Source: Peribacillus sp. Bi96 (GTDB lineage Bacteria; Bacillota; Bacilli; Bacillales; DSM-1321). Taken from it: DNA of 64,000 bases. Made by a program: the position numbers and the translations under genes. The first letter of the stretch is position 1. Each line of letters begins with the position of its first letter. Of the stretch, positions 1-7,658 are shown piece by piece. Under the pieces are notes generated by a model, which was given only the letters and a program-made list of their open reading frames with translations, was not told where the DNA came from and made no database searches. Where the stretch lies: positions 124,001 to 188,000 of the forward strand of contig NZ_CAKKLV010000005.1 in assembly GCF_918698115.1 (NCBI RefSeq). Reading direction: 5' to 3'.

Positions 1-853
1 CGACCGTTACCTCTGCGCTAGGAACAATGCTTAAATAATAGGCTAAGAATACAATTCCTGAAAATAATACAGCTAGTAAGGAACCCATCGCTATTAAGGT
101 TTTAGCCGCATTATTAGGAGCCGGATTTTTAAAGTTCGGAATCGCATTGGAAATGGCTTCAACACCTGTCAATGCCGAGCTGCCTGATGCAAAAGCTCTT
201 AGCAGTATAAATAAACTGATGCCCGCTACTGGTGTTCCGATCGACGCATGCAATTCAGGATTAACTTCGCCCGTCGAGATTTTGTATAATCCTACACCAA
301 TCAGAATGAATAACGCTAAAACGAATAGGTACACCGGATAGGCCAAAACAGAGGCCGACTCGGTTACTCCTCTTAGGTTTAGGATGGTAAGCAGAATGAC
401 AAAAATGATAGCAATGATCACATTATGGGAATGCAGGCTAGGAAAAGCAGATGTGATGGCATCAGTGCCGGCAGAAACACTTACCGCCACAGTCAATATA
501 TAATCGACCAACAAAGATCCACCAGCTATCAACCCTGGGTTGACACCTAGATTGTTTTTTGAAACGACATAGGCTCCTCCACCATGGGGATAAGCAAAAA
601 TAATTTGCCTATAAGACAAAATCAAAGCAGTTAACAGGATCAATACTCCAATGGCAATCGGGATGGAATACCAGAATGCTGTTACACCGATTGTGATCAG
701 CACGATCAATATTTGTTCCGGACCATATGCCACCGAAGACAAAGCATCGGAAGATAGTATCGCCAAAGCTTTTGTTTTATTCAGTTTTTGATCACCAAGT
801 GCATTTGATTTTAAGGGCCTGCCTATCAAAAACCTCTTTAAAGAAGATAACAT
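1..853 (-). CDS. kimA: KimA-type potassium importer, APC superfamily (5' part; runs off the left edge)
   Basis: High-affinity K+ uptake at the cytoplasmic membrane, homologous to B. subtilis KimA (YdaO). The visible N-terminal ~284 residues hold the family signatures: MLSSLKRFLIGRPLKS at the start, ILSSDALSSVAYG near residue 32, then SYRQIIFAYPHGGGAY and SGSAALTGVEAISNAIP, with about seven hydrophobic segments. The start at 853 has GGTGAG six bases upstream. The C-terminal half, including the cytosolic domain of the ~600-residue family, lies outside the window. A c-di-AMP riboswitch and terminator sit directly upstream, the known control of this family, so expression should fall when c-di-AMP is high. 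Family assignment is firm; transport itself is inferred from homology. Confidence 0.9.
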   Translation of the reverse strand, partial: MLSSLKRFLIGRPLKSNALGDQKLNKTKALAILSSDALSSVAYGPEQILIVLITIGVTAFWYSIPIAIGVLILLTALILSYRQIIFAYPHGGGAYVVSKNNLGVNPGLIAGGSLLVDYILTVAVSVSAGTDAITSAFPSLHSHNVIIAIIFVILLTILNLRGVTESASVLAYPVYLFVLALFILIGVGLYKISTGEVNPELHASIGTPVAGISLFILLRAFASGSSALTGVEAISNAIPNFKNPAPNNAAKTLIAMGSLLAVLFSGIVFLAYYLSIVPSAEVTV

Positions 854-907
854 TAAGAACTCACCGCCATATTTAATAAATTATAAGTTTATGTTGCCCA
901 GCCATGT

Positions 908-968
908 GAAAAAAAAAAAAAGAAAATAAAAATGCCTGCAATCCATAATTAAATAGACCTGCAGACAT
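908..968 (-). terminator. Riboswitch-controlled intrinsic terminator of kimA leader
   Basis: On the minus strand, ATGTCTGCA (960-968) pairs with TGCAGGCAT (932-940) and is followed by a long T-rich tract (908-931). It lies between the riboswitch aptamer and the kimA start, as expected for the expression platform of an OFF switch. Confidence 0.85.
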
Positions 969-984
969 CATTTTTTTGTCTCAC

Positions 985-1131
985 AAGCTCCACCTTCCTT
1001 CTCATAAACGCTTACGAGGTTAGCTGTCGGATTCGGACCTTTGAGTAGCCCTACCTTATTAAGGATTCACCCCTTGAATTGTAAAACAATCCCAATAACG
1101 GTTCCCCCGTGCCAAAAGACTTCAGCGATTT
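985..1131 (-). promoter_or_regulatory. ydaO/yuaA-type c-di-AMP riboswitch
   Basis: The minus strand carries the conserved blocks of the ydaO motif in order: AATCGCTGAAG, GGCACGGGGGAACC, GGGGTGAATCC, GGTAGGGCTACTC, CCGAATCCGACAGCTAACC and TCGTAAGCGTTTATGAGAAG. In this family, ligand-bound RNA favours the downstream terminator, which is present at 908-968. Position in front of a KimA-type K+ importer matches the known c-di-AMP/potassium circuit. Read by eye; a covariance-model search (Rfam ydaO-yuaA) would confirm the ends. Confidence 0.92.
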
Positions 1132-1152
1132 AGAAATATGAAACTGTTGATT

Positions 1153-1181
1153 ATCATACTCCCGTGAATTGGAAAAGTAAA
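1153..1181 (-). promoter_or_regulatory. Possible sigma-A promoter for kimA leader
   Basis: On the minus strand TTTACT (1176-1181), a 17-base spacer and TATGAT (1153-1158) lie about 20 bases before the riboswitch aptamer. The -35 matches only four of six consensus bases, so this is a candidate. Confidence 0.4.
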
Positions 1182-1188
1182 TGAAAAT

Positions 1189-1266
1189 TTTGCACATAAA
1201 TACAATAATTTATTGATAGTGAGGTCATGTTGATAACGCATACTTCATATGTGACCCAAACACATG
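1189..1266. repeat. Leader-region direct repeat, copy A
   Basis: This 78-base stretch matches 4979-5057 with about twelve differences and one single-base gap (roughly 85% identity, aligned by eye). Shared blocks include AGTGAGGT, ATGTTGATAACG and GTGACCCAAACA. Copy A abuts the working kimA riboswitch; copy B abuts a remnant resembling one. Together they bracket the gtrA-ykoT-ykoS cassette. Confidence 0.75.
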
Positions 1267-1286
1267 ATTTGAAGGAAGGAAAATGA
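1227..1286 (+). pseudogene. Truncated copy of the small ORF at 5017
   Basis: Opens with MLITHTSY, almost identical to the MLITYTSY start of the 70-residue ORF at 5017. One base is missing relative to that copy just before TGACCCAAAC, which shifts the frame and gives a stop after 19 codons. The GTGAGG ribosome-binding-like element three bases before the ATG is kept in both copies. Best read as a decayed duplicate; a functional leader peptide cannot be excluded. Confidence 0.45.
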
Positions 1287-1464
1287 TGAATACCTGGCTA
1301 AAAAAGAAAGTGAAAATATTATTTTGTTGAATTTTCAGAAAGTGTGATTGAAGAGATTATTGAACATTTTGGTTGTCCTAAAAAGAAAAAATGACCAGCC
1401 TCGCAGAAATCGCCAAGGCAAACCTGAACACCTCTCCATTCAATCTAACTCACCTTTCGATCTG

Positions 1465-1920
1465 CTAATTCCTGCCTTCTTGAATTGGTTTCAAAATACT
1501 TTTTTTAAAAACAAAGTATTTCTGTCCCATATAGTTAAGTACTGTATAAAAGACTGTTCCAATCAGTACAGCCACATTTTGTTGTATGGACAAACGAACA
1601 GACCCTTCCATAGATTCTGCGATGGCTTGACCTAAAGAATACGCGACTGAATAACTAATCAGGATGACGCAAAAGAAACGGGCAGCCCCTCTACGCCACT
1701 CTATATCGCTTCTAAAGGTAAAGTTCCTGTTTAACAGAAAACTTGTTACAGCTCCCATACCATTGCCGAAAAAGGTCGAGATCCAATAAGATAAACCAAG
1801 AACATTCATAAAAAAAAGCATGATGGAAAGTCCAACCGCTGTATTGACTATTCCAACCAGTAAAAAGCGGATAAAGGAATTAGTGCGTTCCAGAAAGTTT
1901 TTCCAAACTGTTTCGTTCAT
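1465..1920 (-). CDS. GtrA-family membrane protein
   Basis: A 151-residue protein of the GtrA family (PF04138). Four hydrophobic helices can be seen: about residues 17-37, 44-62, 80-100 and 112-135, with the family-type FLLNRNFTF after helix 2 and YFVFKK near the end. GtrA-like proteins are thought to help flip or present polyprenyl-phosphate-linked sugars made by a GtrB/DPM1-type glycosyltransferase, and such a gene (ykoT-like) lies immediately upstream and overlaps it by 41 bases, so the two are probably translationally coupled. It is the last gene of a three-gene operon. The exact sugar is unknown. Confidence 0.85.
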   Translation of the reverse strand: MNETVWKNFLERTNSFIRFLLVGIVNTAVGLSIMLFFMNVLGLSYWISTFFGNGMGAVTSFLLNRNFTFRSDIEWRRGAARFFCVILISYSVAYSLGQAIAESMEGSVRLSIQQNVAVLIGTVFYTVLNYMGQKYFVFKKSILKPIQEGRN

Positions 1921-2902
1921 TGTCTAGTTGCTCCCGTTTTTTTAAATCAAGCGGATTAAATAGATCCAAATCCACAATATATTTAGGCCGACGTTTGGAT
2001 TCATTATAGATTTTACCGATATATTCCCCAATCAAGCCGACAGCAATCAACTGTAGTCCACCGATCAACCATATAGAGGTAATTAATGAGGTCCAGCCAG
2101 TTTCTGTTTGCCCATAAAACTTTAACCATAAAAAGTATGATCCAAAAAGTAAGCTTACGAAAAAAGAAAGACATCCAAGCCATAATACAAGCCGGATCGG
2201 TGTAACTGAAAAGGAAGTAATCCCATCCAGTGCAAATGCAACCATCTTCTTCAATGGATACTTCGTTTCACCAGCCAATCTTTCTTTTCGATCATAATAA
2301 ACAGAGGCCGTCTTAAACCCAATGAGTGGAACGATTCCTCGTAAAAAAAGATTCGTTTCTTCAAATCGTTCCAACTCTACAATTGCCCTTTTGCTCATTA
2401 GTCGGAAATCAGCATGGTTATAGACAAGGTTAACCCCCATCTTGTTCATCATTTTATAAAACGCTTTCGCTGAAGTACGTTTAAAAAATGAATCAAGCTC
2501 CCTTTTCTGGCGGACACCGTATACAATTTCACATCCTTCAGTGAATTTCCGAATGAATTCAGGGATGACCAGAATATCATCCTGCAAATCTGCATCGATG
2601 GAAATCACACAATCCGACGCTTCCTTTGCTGTAAACAATCCTGCCAGGAGTGCATTTTGATGACCTACATTCCGAGAAAGCTTTAGCCCGCGAACAAGCT
2701 CATTGTTTATCGTTTCCTTGTAAATGATTTTCCACGTTTGATCTTTGCTTCCATCGTCAACCAACAAAATCTTACTTTGAACGGAAACAACCTTCTCTTC
2801 GACTAAATTCCTCAACAATCTACAAAGCTGGGAAATCGTATCTGGCAAAACACATTCTTCGTTATAACAAGGTACAACAATCGTTAATATTGGTGAATTC
2901 AC
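1880..2902 (-). CDS. ykoT: YkoT-like family 2 glycosyltransferase (GtrB/DPM1 type)
   Basis: N-terminal GT-A domain with TIVVPCYNEE near the start, a nucleotide-binding LLVDDGSKDQT, and SIDADLQDD as the DXD-type metal site. Two C-terminal membrane helices follow, as in polyprenyl-phosphate hexose synthases. Function: transfer of a sugar from a nucleotide donor to undecaprenyl phosphate on the inner membrane face (family knowledge). GTG at 2902 is chosen because an AGGGGGG ribosome binding site lies four bases before it; a GTG at 2920 overlaps the ykoS stop but has no site. Neighbours ykoS upstream and gtrA downstream form a glycan-modification cassette. Confidence 0.85.
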   Translation of the reverse strand: MNSPILTIVVPCYNEECVLPDTISQLCRLLRNLVEEKVVSVQSKILLVDDGSKDQTWKIIYKETINNELVRGLKLSRNVGHQNALLAGLFTAKEASDCVISIDADLQDDILVIPEFIRKFTEGCEIVYGVRQKRELDSFFKRTSAKAFYKMMNKMGVNLVYNHADFRLMSKRAIVELERFEETNLFLRGIVPLIGFKTASVYYDRKERLAGETKYPLKKMVAFALDGITSFSVTPIRLVLWLGCLSFFVSLLFGSYFLWLKFYGQTETGWTSLITSIWLIGGLQLIAVGLIGEYIGKIYNESKRRPKYIVDLDLFNPLDLKKREQLDNERNSLEKLSGTH

Positions 2903-2916
2903 AATACCCCCCCTTT

Positions 2917-4587
2917 TCACATGACTTTATATAAATAAATTTTCCATAAGGTGTCTTTCTTTGTGAAGATCATATCTAGTACCAATTCGTTTTCCTTCGC
3001 GTTTTTAATAGGTAATGCAGAAAATATATACTTGCCTCCCAGCCCTCTAAACGCATCCACATTCAGCTCCAAATTTTCCAGCTCTCTTTTCGAGCCTTTT
3101 TTGAACATATAATGCTTCCCAAGCTCATCGGTAAATAGGTAACAGCGCCCTCCCCATTCATCAAAGTAGATTCTAATATTTTTATTCTTAGCCAATTCAT
3201 TTTCAATTATTTGACGAAATTGATGTTTGTATCTAAGCGGATAGAAATTGTTATAGCTATCGAGCGTGTAAAATCCATTAAATTGAGCGATGGCAGGATG
3301 AAGACCAATGCTCGCAACTCGATAGTCTTCCTGTGGAAGGCTAATATGCTCTTTTATTTCCTGAAAAAGGCTCTCAGCATAGAACTCTTTAAAAGATGGC
3401 TTTTTATTGTGAGTGATTTCTTCATTGAAACCCATTAATATCATAATTTGAACAGCTATGAAGATAGAAAGGGTTTTCTTAGCATAATCGCTGTGTTCCC
3501 AGATGATTTTTAACGCGATAGCAAAACCTAAGTAAATGACCATCGGCCTTAAAAAGTGAAATCTTGCAAAATTAAAGGTATCCAAGGTGTGAAACCTTTC
3601 TGTTAAAGGAAGCCATCCTTTATAAAACCAAAATGCATACCATGCGGAGAGTATAAAATTCAAGCCAAACAAAAAAACAAATACCTTTTCCTGCCTCCAC
3701 AGTTTTTTGGTCAAAATAATATAAAGAGCAAAGACTGTAAGCGGTAAGATAATGAGAGCATGCACAGTCATGACATGCGTATGTCCAAAAACAAAATTTT
3801 TGAACGTAAGCTCGATGACCCACTCGAGCGGAAGTCTTGCGTGAAAATACTCATCTCTGCTATTTGGCTCGGAATCAACAATGAATGAAGCGACCAAACG
3901 ATACTCCACAAGACCAAAAATGAAGGTCATATATACGATTGAAAGAAGAAATCTTACATTCCACCCTTTTCTCCTGATCACATCCGTTATCCAAAGAAAG
4001 CCCATTGCAACAAGAAAAAAGAAAAAGCCAAGCACGATGCTTGAATAAAGCGGTAAAAGGGTAAGGACCAAATAATTCTTCCACGAATGGTCCTTGCTGC
4101 GAATATTCAAAAAAGCCCAAAGCGCCAGCGGCATCCCAAGAGTACTTAGCATTCCTGAAGGCCAAAATGGGGTAAGGGCAAAGGCTAAGGATGTGCCAAC
4201 CCTAATCCACCCTAATTGGCGCCATGTAACCAAGTGTTTCCTCAATAGGATATACATACCAAAGAAAGCGATTAGTCTTGTTAATGCCTGGCTTATTGTA
4301 TATGCAAGCATGGTCGGAAAAAGGGCATACAGCCACACGATAATGCTGAACTCACTGCCAAACGCATTTCGGGGCAACCCATTCATGATTTGTGGAATTT
4401 TGGCGTCTATTGCTCCGAATAACTCACCGCTTTCTGAAAGCACTTTATACCAGGCAAGATTGGAATCCAAATTATCATGTACACGAATATGTGCATTTTC
4501 TCCAAGGGTGAATAAGGGAGAAAGATATAAAATAATGACAAGAAGAGCAAAAAGAATTAGTTTTCGCTCTTGATTTTCAATTGGCAA
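2917..4587 (-). CDS. ykoS: YkoS-like polytopic membrane protein (DUF6044 family)
   Basis: About 556 residues with eleven or twelve hydrophobic segments in the first ~390 and a soluble C-terminal domain, a layout like membrane-bound GT-C glycosyltransferases. Residues around NAHIRVHDNLDSNLAWYK after helix 1 resemble the acidic first loop typical of that fold. In B. subtilis ykoS sits next to ykoT, as here. It probably transfers the sugar from the lipid carrier made by YkoT to an extracytoplasmic acceptor (inference). TTG at 4587 is preferred, with AGAGGTG six bases before it. The ykoT coding region begins just after. Confidence 0.75.
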   Translation of the reverse strand: MPIENQERKLILFALLVIILYLSPLFTLGENAHIRVHDNLDSNLAWYKVLSESGELFGAIDAKIPQIMNGLPRNAFGSEFSIIVWLYALFPTMLAYTISQALTRLIAFFGMYILLRKHLVTWRQLGWIRVGTSLAFALTPFWPSGMLSTLGMPLALWAFLNIRSKDHSWKNYLVLTLLPLYSSIVLGFFFFLVAMGFLWITDVIRRKGWNVRFLLSIVYMTFIFGLVEYRLVASFIVDSEPNSRDEYFHARLPLEWVIELTFKNFVFGHTHVMTVHALIILPLTVFALYIILTKKLWRQEKVFVFLFGLNFILSAWYAFWFYKGWLPLTERFHTLDTFNFARFHFLRPMVIYLGFAIALKIIWEHSDYAKKTLSIFIAVQIMILMGFNEEITHNKKPSFKEFYAESLFQEIKEHISLPQEDYRVASIGLHPAIAQFNGFYTLDSYNNFYPLRYKHQFRQIIENELAKNKNIRIYFDEWGGRCYLFTDELGKHYMFKKGSKRELENLELNVDAFRGLGGKYIFSALPIKNAKENELVLDMIFTKKDTLWKIYLYKVM

Positions 4588-4596
4588 TATATACAC

Positions 4597-5016
4597 CTCT
4601 TGATGGATTCAAGTATCATTAATATTTGCTTTAATGGTAAATCTATTCTTTTCAAGGGATTTATTTTCACCTGAAATGGAGCAACAAATGACCACAAAAA
4701 AATAGCCAACCATTCAATATATATCGAAGTGGTACAAACTAGGATTACAGATATTAATATCCCCTAATTACTAAAAAGTAATGGGATTATTTTCTTACCT
4801 TCATTCCACTTTTATTCACTTTCTATCCTCTAAGAAAGATTTCCACTTAAGCCCCATCTCCTATGAATTCCAAGTCATAACGGACCCAATGAGGAATGAA
4901 TTCCCCCTATCGTTTATATAACATCCCTTCCAAAGAACACTTACAAGGCTAGCCATTGGATTTTGCCCTACCTGAATATTTGCACACAAAAGGAATAATA
5001 TATTGTAAGTGAGGTT
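4597..5016. other. Intergenic region between divergent ykoS and the 70-residue ORF
   Basis: AT-rich. It holds a hairpin around 4757-4795 (ATCCC arm, AAAA loop, GGGAT arm, then ATTATTTTCTT on the plus strand), the riboswitch-like remnant at 4938-4973 and most of repeat copy B. It presumably carries the ykoS promoter, but I could not identify one convincingly. Confidence 0.5.
4938..4973 (-). other. Possible remnant of a ydaO-type riboswitch
   Basis: Plus-strand ACTTACAAGGCTAGCC and GCCCTACCT match the kimA riboswitch blocks GCTTACGAGGTTAGCT and GCCCTACCT, in the same order and followed by the same ~79-base downstream repeat. The ATTCGGACC segment and the whole GGGGGAACC side are missing, so it cannot fold into the aptamer. 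Best explained as the stump of a duplicated leader. Confidence 0.45.
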
Positions 5017-5057
5017 ATGTTGATAACGTATACGTCCTATAGTGACCCAAACATATG
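4979..5057. repeat. Leader-region direct repeat, copy B
   Basis: Partner of 1189-1266 in the same orientation, about 85% identical. It includes the start of the 70-residue ORF. The distance between copies is about 3.8 kb, spanning exactly the gtrA-ykoT-ykoS cassette. Confidence 0.75.
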
Positions 5058-5229
5058 GTATCCAGAAAGGATTGCAGATAATCACATGCCCAAAAATGCG
5101 AATAATCCGATAATATCCGATGAATTTTTAGATCAAGTGGCTAAAGAAATCAATCAACAATTTGGTGGTCCTATTAATGAAAAAAACGATCGTTTCCAAC
5201 ATGGGGACGATGAAGAACGAAGATGTTGA
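5017..5229 (+). CDS. Small hydrophilic protein, unrecognised
   Basis: A 70-residue product, acidic and asparagine-rich, ending in a charged stretch with DDEERRC. No signal peptide or membrane segment. An intrinsic terminator follows at 5314-5345, supporting a real plus-strand transcript. The ribosome binding site is weak: GTGAGG only three bases before the ATG. An internal ATG at 5083 would give 47 residues. The first eight codons are duplicated at 1227 in a broken copy. Function unknown. Confidence 0.5.
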   Translation: MLITYTSYSDPNIWYPERIADNHMPKNANNPIISDEFLDQVAKEINQQFGGPINEKNDRFQHGDDEERRC

Positions 5230-5313
5230 ATGCGTCCCTTGTCTTCAACTGGACGTTCCCTCTTCTCAGAAAACTGATTCAACCGCTTAGCCAATTGTCA
5301 TAATCTCAAAAAA

Positions 5314-5345
5314 ACTCTGGTGTTTTTAACCAGGGTCTTTTTTTT
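5314..5345 (+). terminator. Intrinsic terminator after the 70-residue ORF
   Basis: ACTCTGGT (5314-5321) pairs with ACCAGGGT (5329-5336), followed by a run of eight T from 5338. Confidence 0.85.
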
Positions 5346-5495
5346 GGCTAGTTGCAAATTTACTTCGCTTATTTATCCGGTTTCCTTCCATAAGAAATAA
5401 TTCATCTTTCTTTAACGACTGACTTGTCCAAACCAATTTAGCTTATCCTCATAGAATAATTACATGTAATACTTTTACAGAAAGGGGGGGCAATA

Positions 5496-6881
5496 TTGAA
5501 CGATACGGATGATGACTTACGCGATATTCCAAAAGTTCCAAAGGGAAGGCTTATTTCTGGACATACAAAGGAGTTTCAAACAGATCCACTTGGCTTTCTT
5601 TCCCGATTAGCAAAGGAATATGGGGAGATAGCTAAATTTCGATTTGGACCACTTCAAGATGTTTACCTTGTTTCAAATCCTGATTTAATAAAACAAATAC
5701 TCGTAACAAAACAAAATTGCTTCGTTAAATCAAAGGACTTCAATGCATTAAAACCACTTCTCGGTGAAGGTCTACTTACAAGTGAAAAAGATTTTCACAT
5801 GCGTCAGAGAAGGCTTATTCAACCATCTTTCAAAAAGTCTCATATTAGCCATTACGCCCAGGATATGATTGATACTACAATGGATTATATTTCAACTTGG
5901 GAACAAAATAATGAACGGATCATTACGAAGGATATGATGAACATCACTCTCGGGATCATCAGCAAGACCATGTTCAGCATGGAATTCAAGGATGGCTATG
6001 AACTTGTTGGGAAATCGATGGAAACTGCTTTAAGAATCGCAGTCAAAAGGATGAGAACGATTTTCCGTATGCCATTATGGGTGCCAACTAAAATCAACCG
6101 AGAATATAAAAATGCGATACAAAAACTTGATAAAATCATTTACAGCATCATTGAAAAACGTAAGAGTGAGACAGTAAAACATGAAGACATGCTTGGAATT
6201 CTGATGGATGCACGTGATGATGAAGATGGATTGGGGATGACAAACCAACAGGTACGTGATGAGTTAATGACTATTTTTCTAGCCGGACATGAAACGACAG
6301 CAAATGCACTTTCTTGGGCACTGTACTCCCTTTCGCAGCATCCTGACATTCAGACCAAGCTTTTCAATGAAGTAGATAGCATAATTGGTTCTCGGACACC
6401 CAAGCCTGACGATTTCATGAAATTAACATACACTCAGCAAATCATTCATGAGGCGCTCCGTATGTATCCGCCACTTTATATCCTGTCACGGGGCGTGGCG
6501 GAGGATGTCACAATAGGAGGATATTCCTTTAAAAAAGGCGATATGATTGTATTAAGCTCATTTGTGATGCAGCACAAGCCAGAGTATTTTCATCAACCAG
6601 ATTCTTTTATTCCTGAGCGATTTGAAAACAACCATATGAAAACCCTGCCTGCGTTCGCTTACTTTCCATTTGGTGGAGGACCGCGGGTTTGTATTGGCAA
6701 TCATTTTGCCATGATGGAAGCGGTGCTTGTCCTAGCTTGCATTGCTCAACGATATAGGATAAGGCTTGCAGATGACCATCATGAAGTTACACCCTATACG
6801 TCCCTTTCACTCAGGCCTAAGGGCGGATTGCGCATGGTAATAGAAGAAAGAGAGGTAAAAGACTTTCAATCTGGCTTCTAA
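5496..6881 (+). CDS. Cytochrome P450
   Basis: Haem-thiolate monooxygenase of 461 residues, the usual soluble bacterial length. Visible signatures: I-helix AGHETT at about 263-268, the K-helix ExxR as EALR at about 318, and the haem loop FGGGPRVCIG at about 391-400 with Cys398 as thiolate ligand. TTG at 5496 is chosen because a strong AAAGGGGGGG site lies five bases upstream. No reductase or ferredoxin gene is adjacent, so electrons must come from elsewhere. Sequence style (PPLYILSRGV, heme loop) is close to bacterial CYPs related to fatty-acid or terpenoid oxidisers, but the substrate cannot be read from sequence. Monocistronic. Confidence 0.92.
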   Translation: MNDTDDDLRDIPKVPKGRLISGHTKEFQTDPLGFLSRLAKEYGEIAKFRFGPLQDVYLVSNPDLIKQILVTKQNCFVKSKDFNALKPLLGEGLLTSEKDFHMRQRRLIQPSFKKSHISHYAQDMIDTTMDYISTWEQNNERIITKDMMNITLGIISKTMFSMEFKDGYELVGKSMETALRIAVKRMRTIFRMPLWVPTKINREYKNAIQKLDKIIYSIIEKRKSETVKHEDMLGILMDARDDEDGLGMTNQQVRDELMTIFLAGHETTANALSWALYSLSQHPDIQTKLFNEVDSIIGSRTPKPDDFMKLTYTQQIIHEALRMYPPLYILSRGVAEDVTIGGYSFKKGDMIVLSSFVMQHKPEYFHQPDSFIPERFENNHMKTLPAFAYFPFGGGPRVCIGNHFAMMEAVLVLACIAQRYRIRLADDHHEVTPYTSLSLRPKGGLRMVIEEREVKDFQSGF

Positions 6882-6990
6882 TATGTAAATGAATCAATTT
6901 ATATCCTACGAACAAAACCTCCATTCCAGTATGCATGATTATGACTCCTTTAAAGGGACTGGCCTATTTTTTTGAAAGGAGGGATGAAAA

Positions 6991-7164
6991 ATGTATATGC
7001 TCCATTCACATAGTATGGGTACCATCCACACTGAATTGCACTATTTAGGAATGGCCTCGCAGGTATATTCCGGTTATTTAGAATATTTAATGAATATTGA
7101 ACCGGTACAAGAAACCGATAACCTACAGTCGCTTCCTCTCCCCTTTTTATTTGAAAACGGGTAG
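6991..7164 (+). CDS. 57-residue small protein, unrecognised
   Basis: Starts MYMLHSHSMGTIHTELHYLG and ends LPFLFENG. A strong AAAGGAGGG site sits seven to eight bases before the ATG, and a clean terminator follows 29 bases after the stop, so expression is well supported although the gene is very short. Rich in His, Tyr and Leu, no clear membrane helix. It lies 109 bases after the P450 stop and could share its transcript. Function unknown. Confidence 0.65.
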   Translation: MYMLHSHSMGTIHTELHYLGMASQVYSGYLEYLMNIEPVQETDNLQSLPLPFLFENG

Positions 7165-7192
7165 TCTCATTAGCTTTGCCCATATTCTAGAA

Positions 7193-7221
7193 AAACCGAG
7201 CCATCAAGGTCGGTTTTTTGT
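7193..7221 (+). terminator. Intrinsic terminator
   Basis: AAAAACCGA (7193-7201) pairs with TCGGTTTTT (7212-7220), ending in six T. Confidence 0.85.
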
Positions 7222-7640
7222 TATTCAGGGTACCCAAATGATGGCTCGGTTAGTCACAAAATAATAAACAAAAACGTCTATAAAGGCGGATCCGCCCCAA
7301 AATCCTTATTCACCTATTAGACTTCCCTTCTTGAAGTAAAGTTTCATGACCGTTTATACATAAGATACAAAAGAAAAAAATTAACACTTGAATAATATTT
7401 TCCTGTAAAATCAACTTGGATTCTGATCCAATAAATAAATTTACTTAGAAAGCATGATATTTTAATAAGAATAAACAACTGAATTTTTTTAAAATTACAC
7501 AATCTTTCTTTTTTCCGCTTCTCTACCTAAATTGACATTTTGCCTAATCATGATATATTAATATAGCACTTTAGTACGCAAAAGCGTTCACTTACAGAAG
7601 ATATAATTTAGTCTAAAATAATATTTTATTAAAATAAAGC
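7222..7640. other. AT-rich intergenic region upstream of the permease
   Basis: No gene seen. Contains a 12-base perfect palindrome GGCGGATCCGCC (7285-7296), a promoter at 7532-7559 and, just past the expected start site, the small palindrome ACGCAAAAGCGT (7576-7587), which could be an operator. Confidence 0.5.
7532..7559 (+). promoter_or_regulatory. Sigma-A promoter for the amino-acid permease
   Basis: Perfect -35 TTGACA (7532-7537), 16-base spacer, -10 TATATT (7554-7559), about 100 bases before the permease start. Confidence 0.6.
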
Positions 7641-7658
7641 ATGAAAGGCATGAATAAA

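Noticed and set aside
1348..1635. 95-codon open frame on the plus strand
   Set aside because: Overlaps the end of the gtrA gene in antisense and has no translation signals.
4094..4573. 159-codon open frame antisense to ykoS
   Set aside because: Lies wholly within ykoS on the other strand, no ribosome binding site, no recognisable protein features.
4938..4973. A second functional c-di-AMP riboswitch
   Set aside because: Only two of the conserved blocks remain, and most of the aptamer is absent; kept only as a possible remnant.
7285..7296. GGCGGATCCGCC perfect palindrome as an operator
   Set aside because: Isolated 12-base palindrome about 240 bases from the promoter, no second copy; too little to call.
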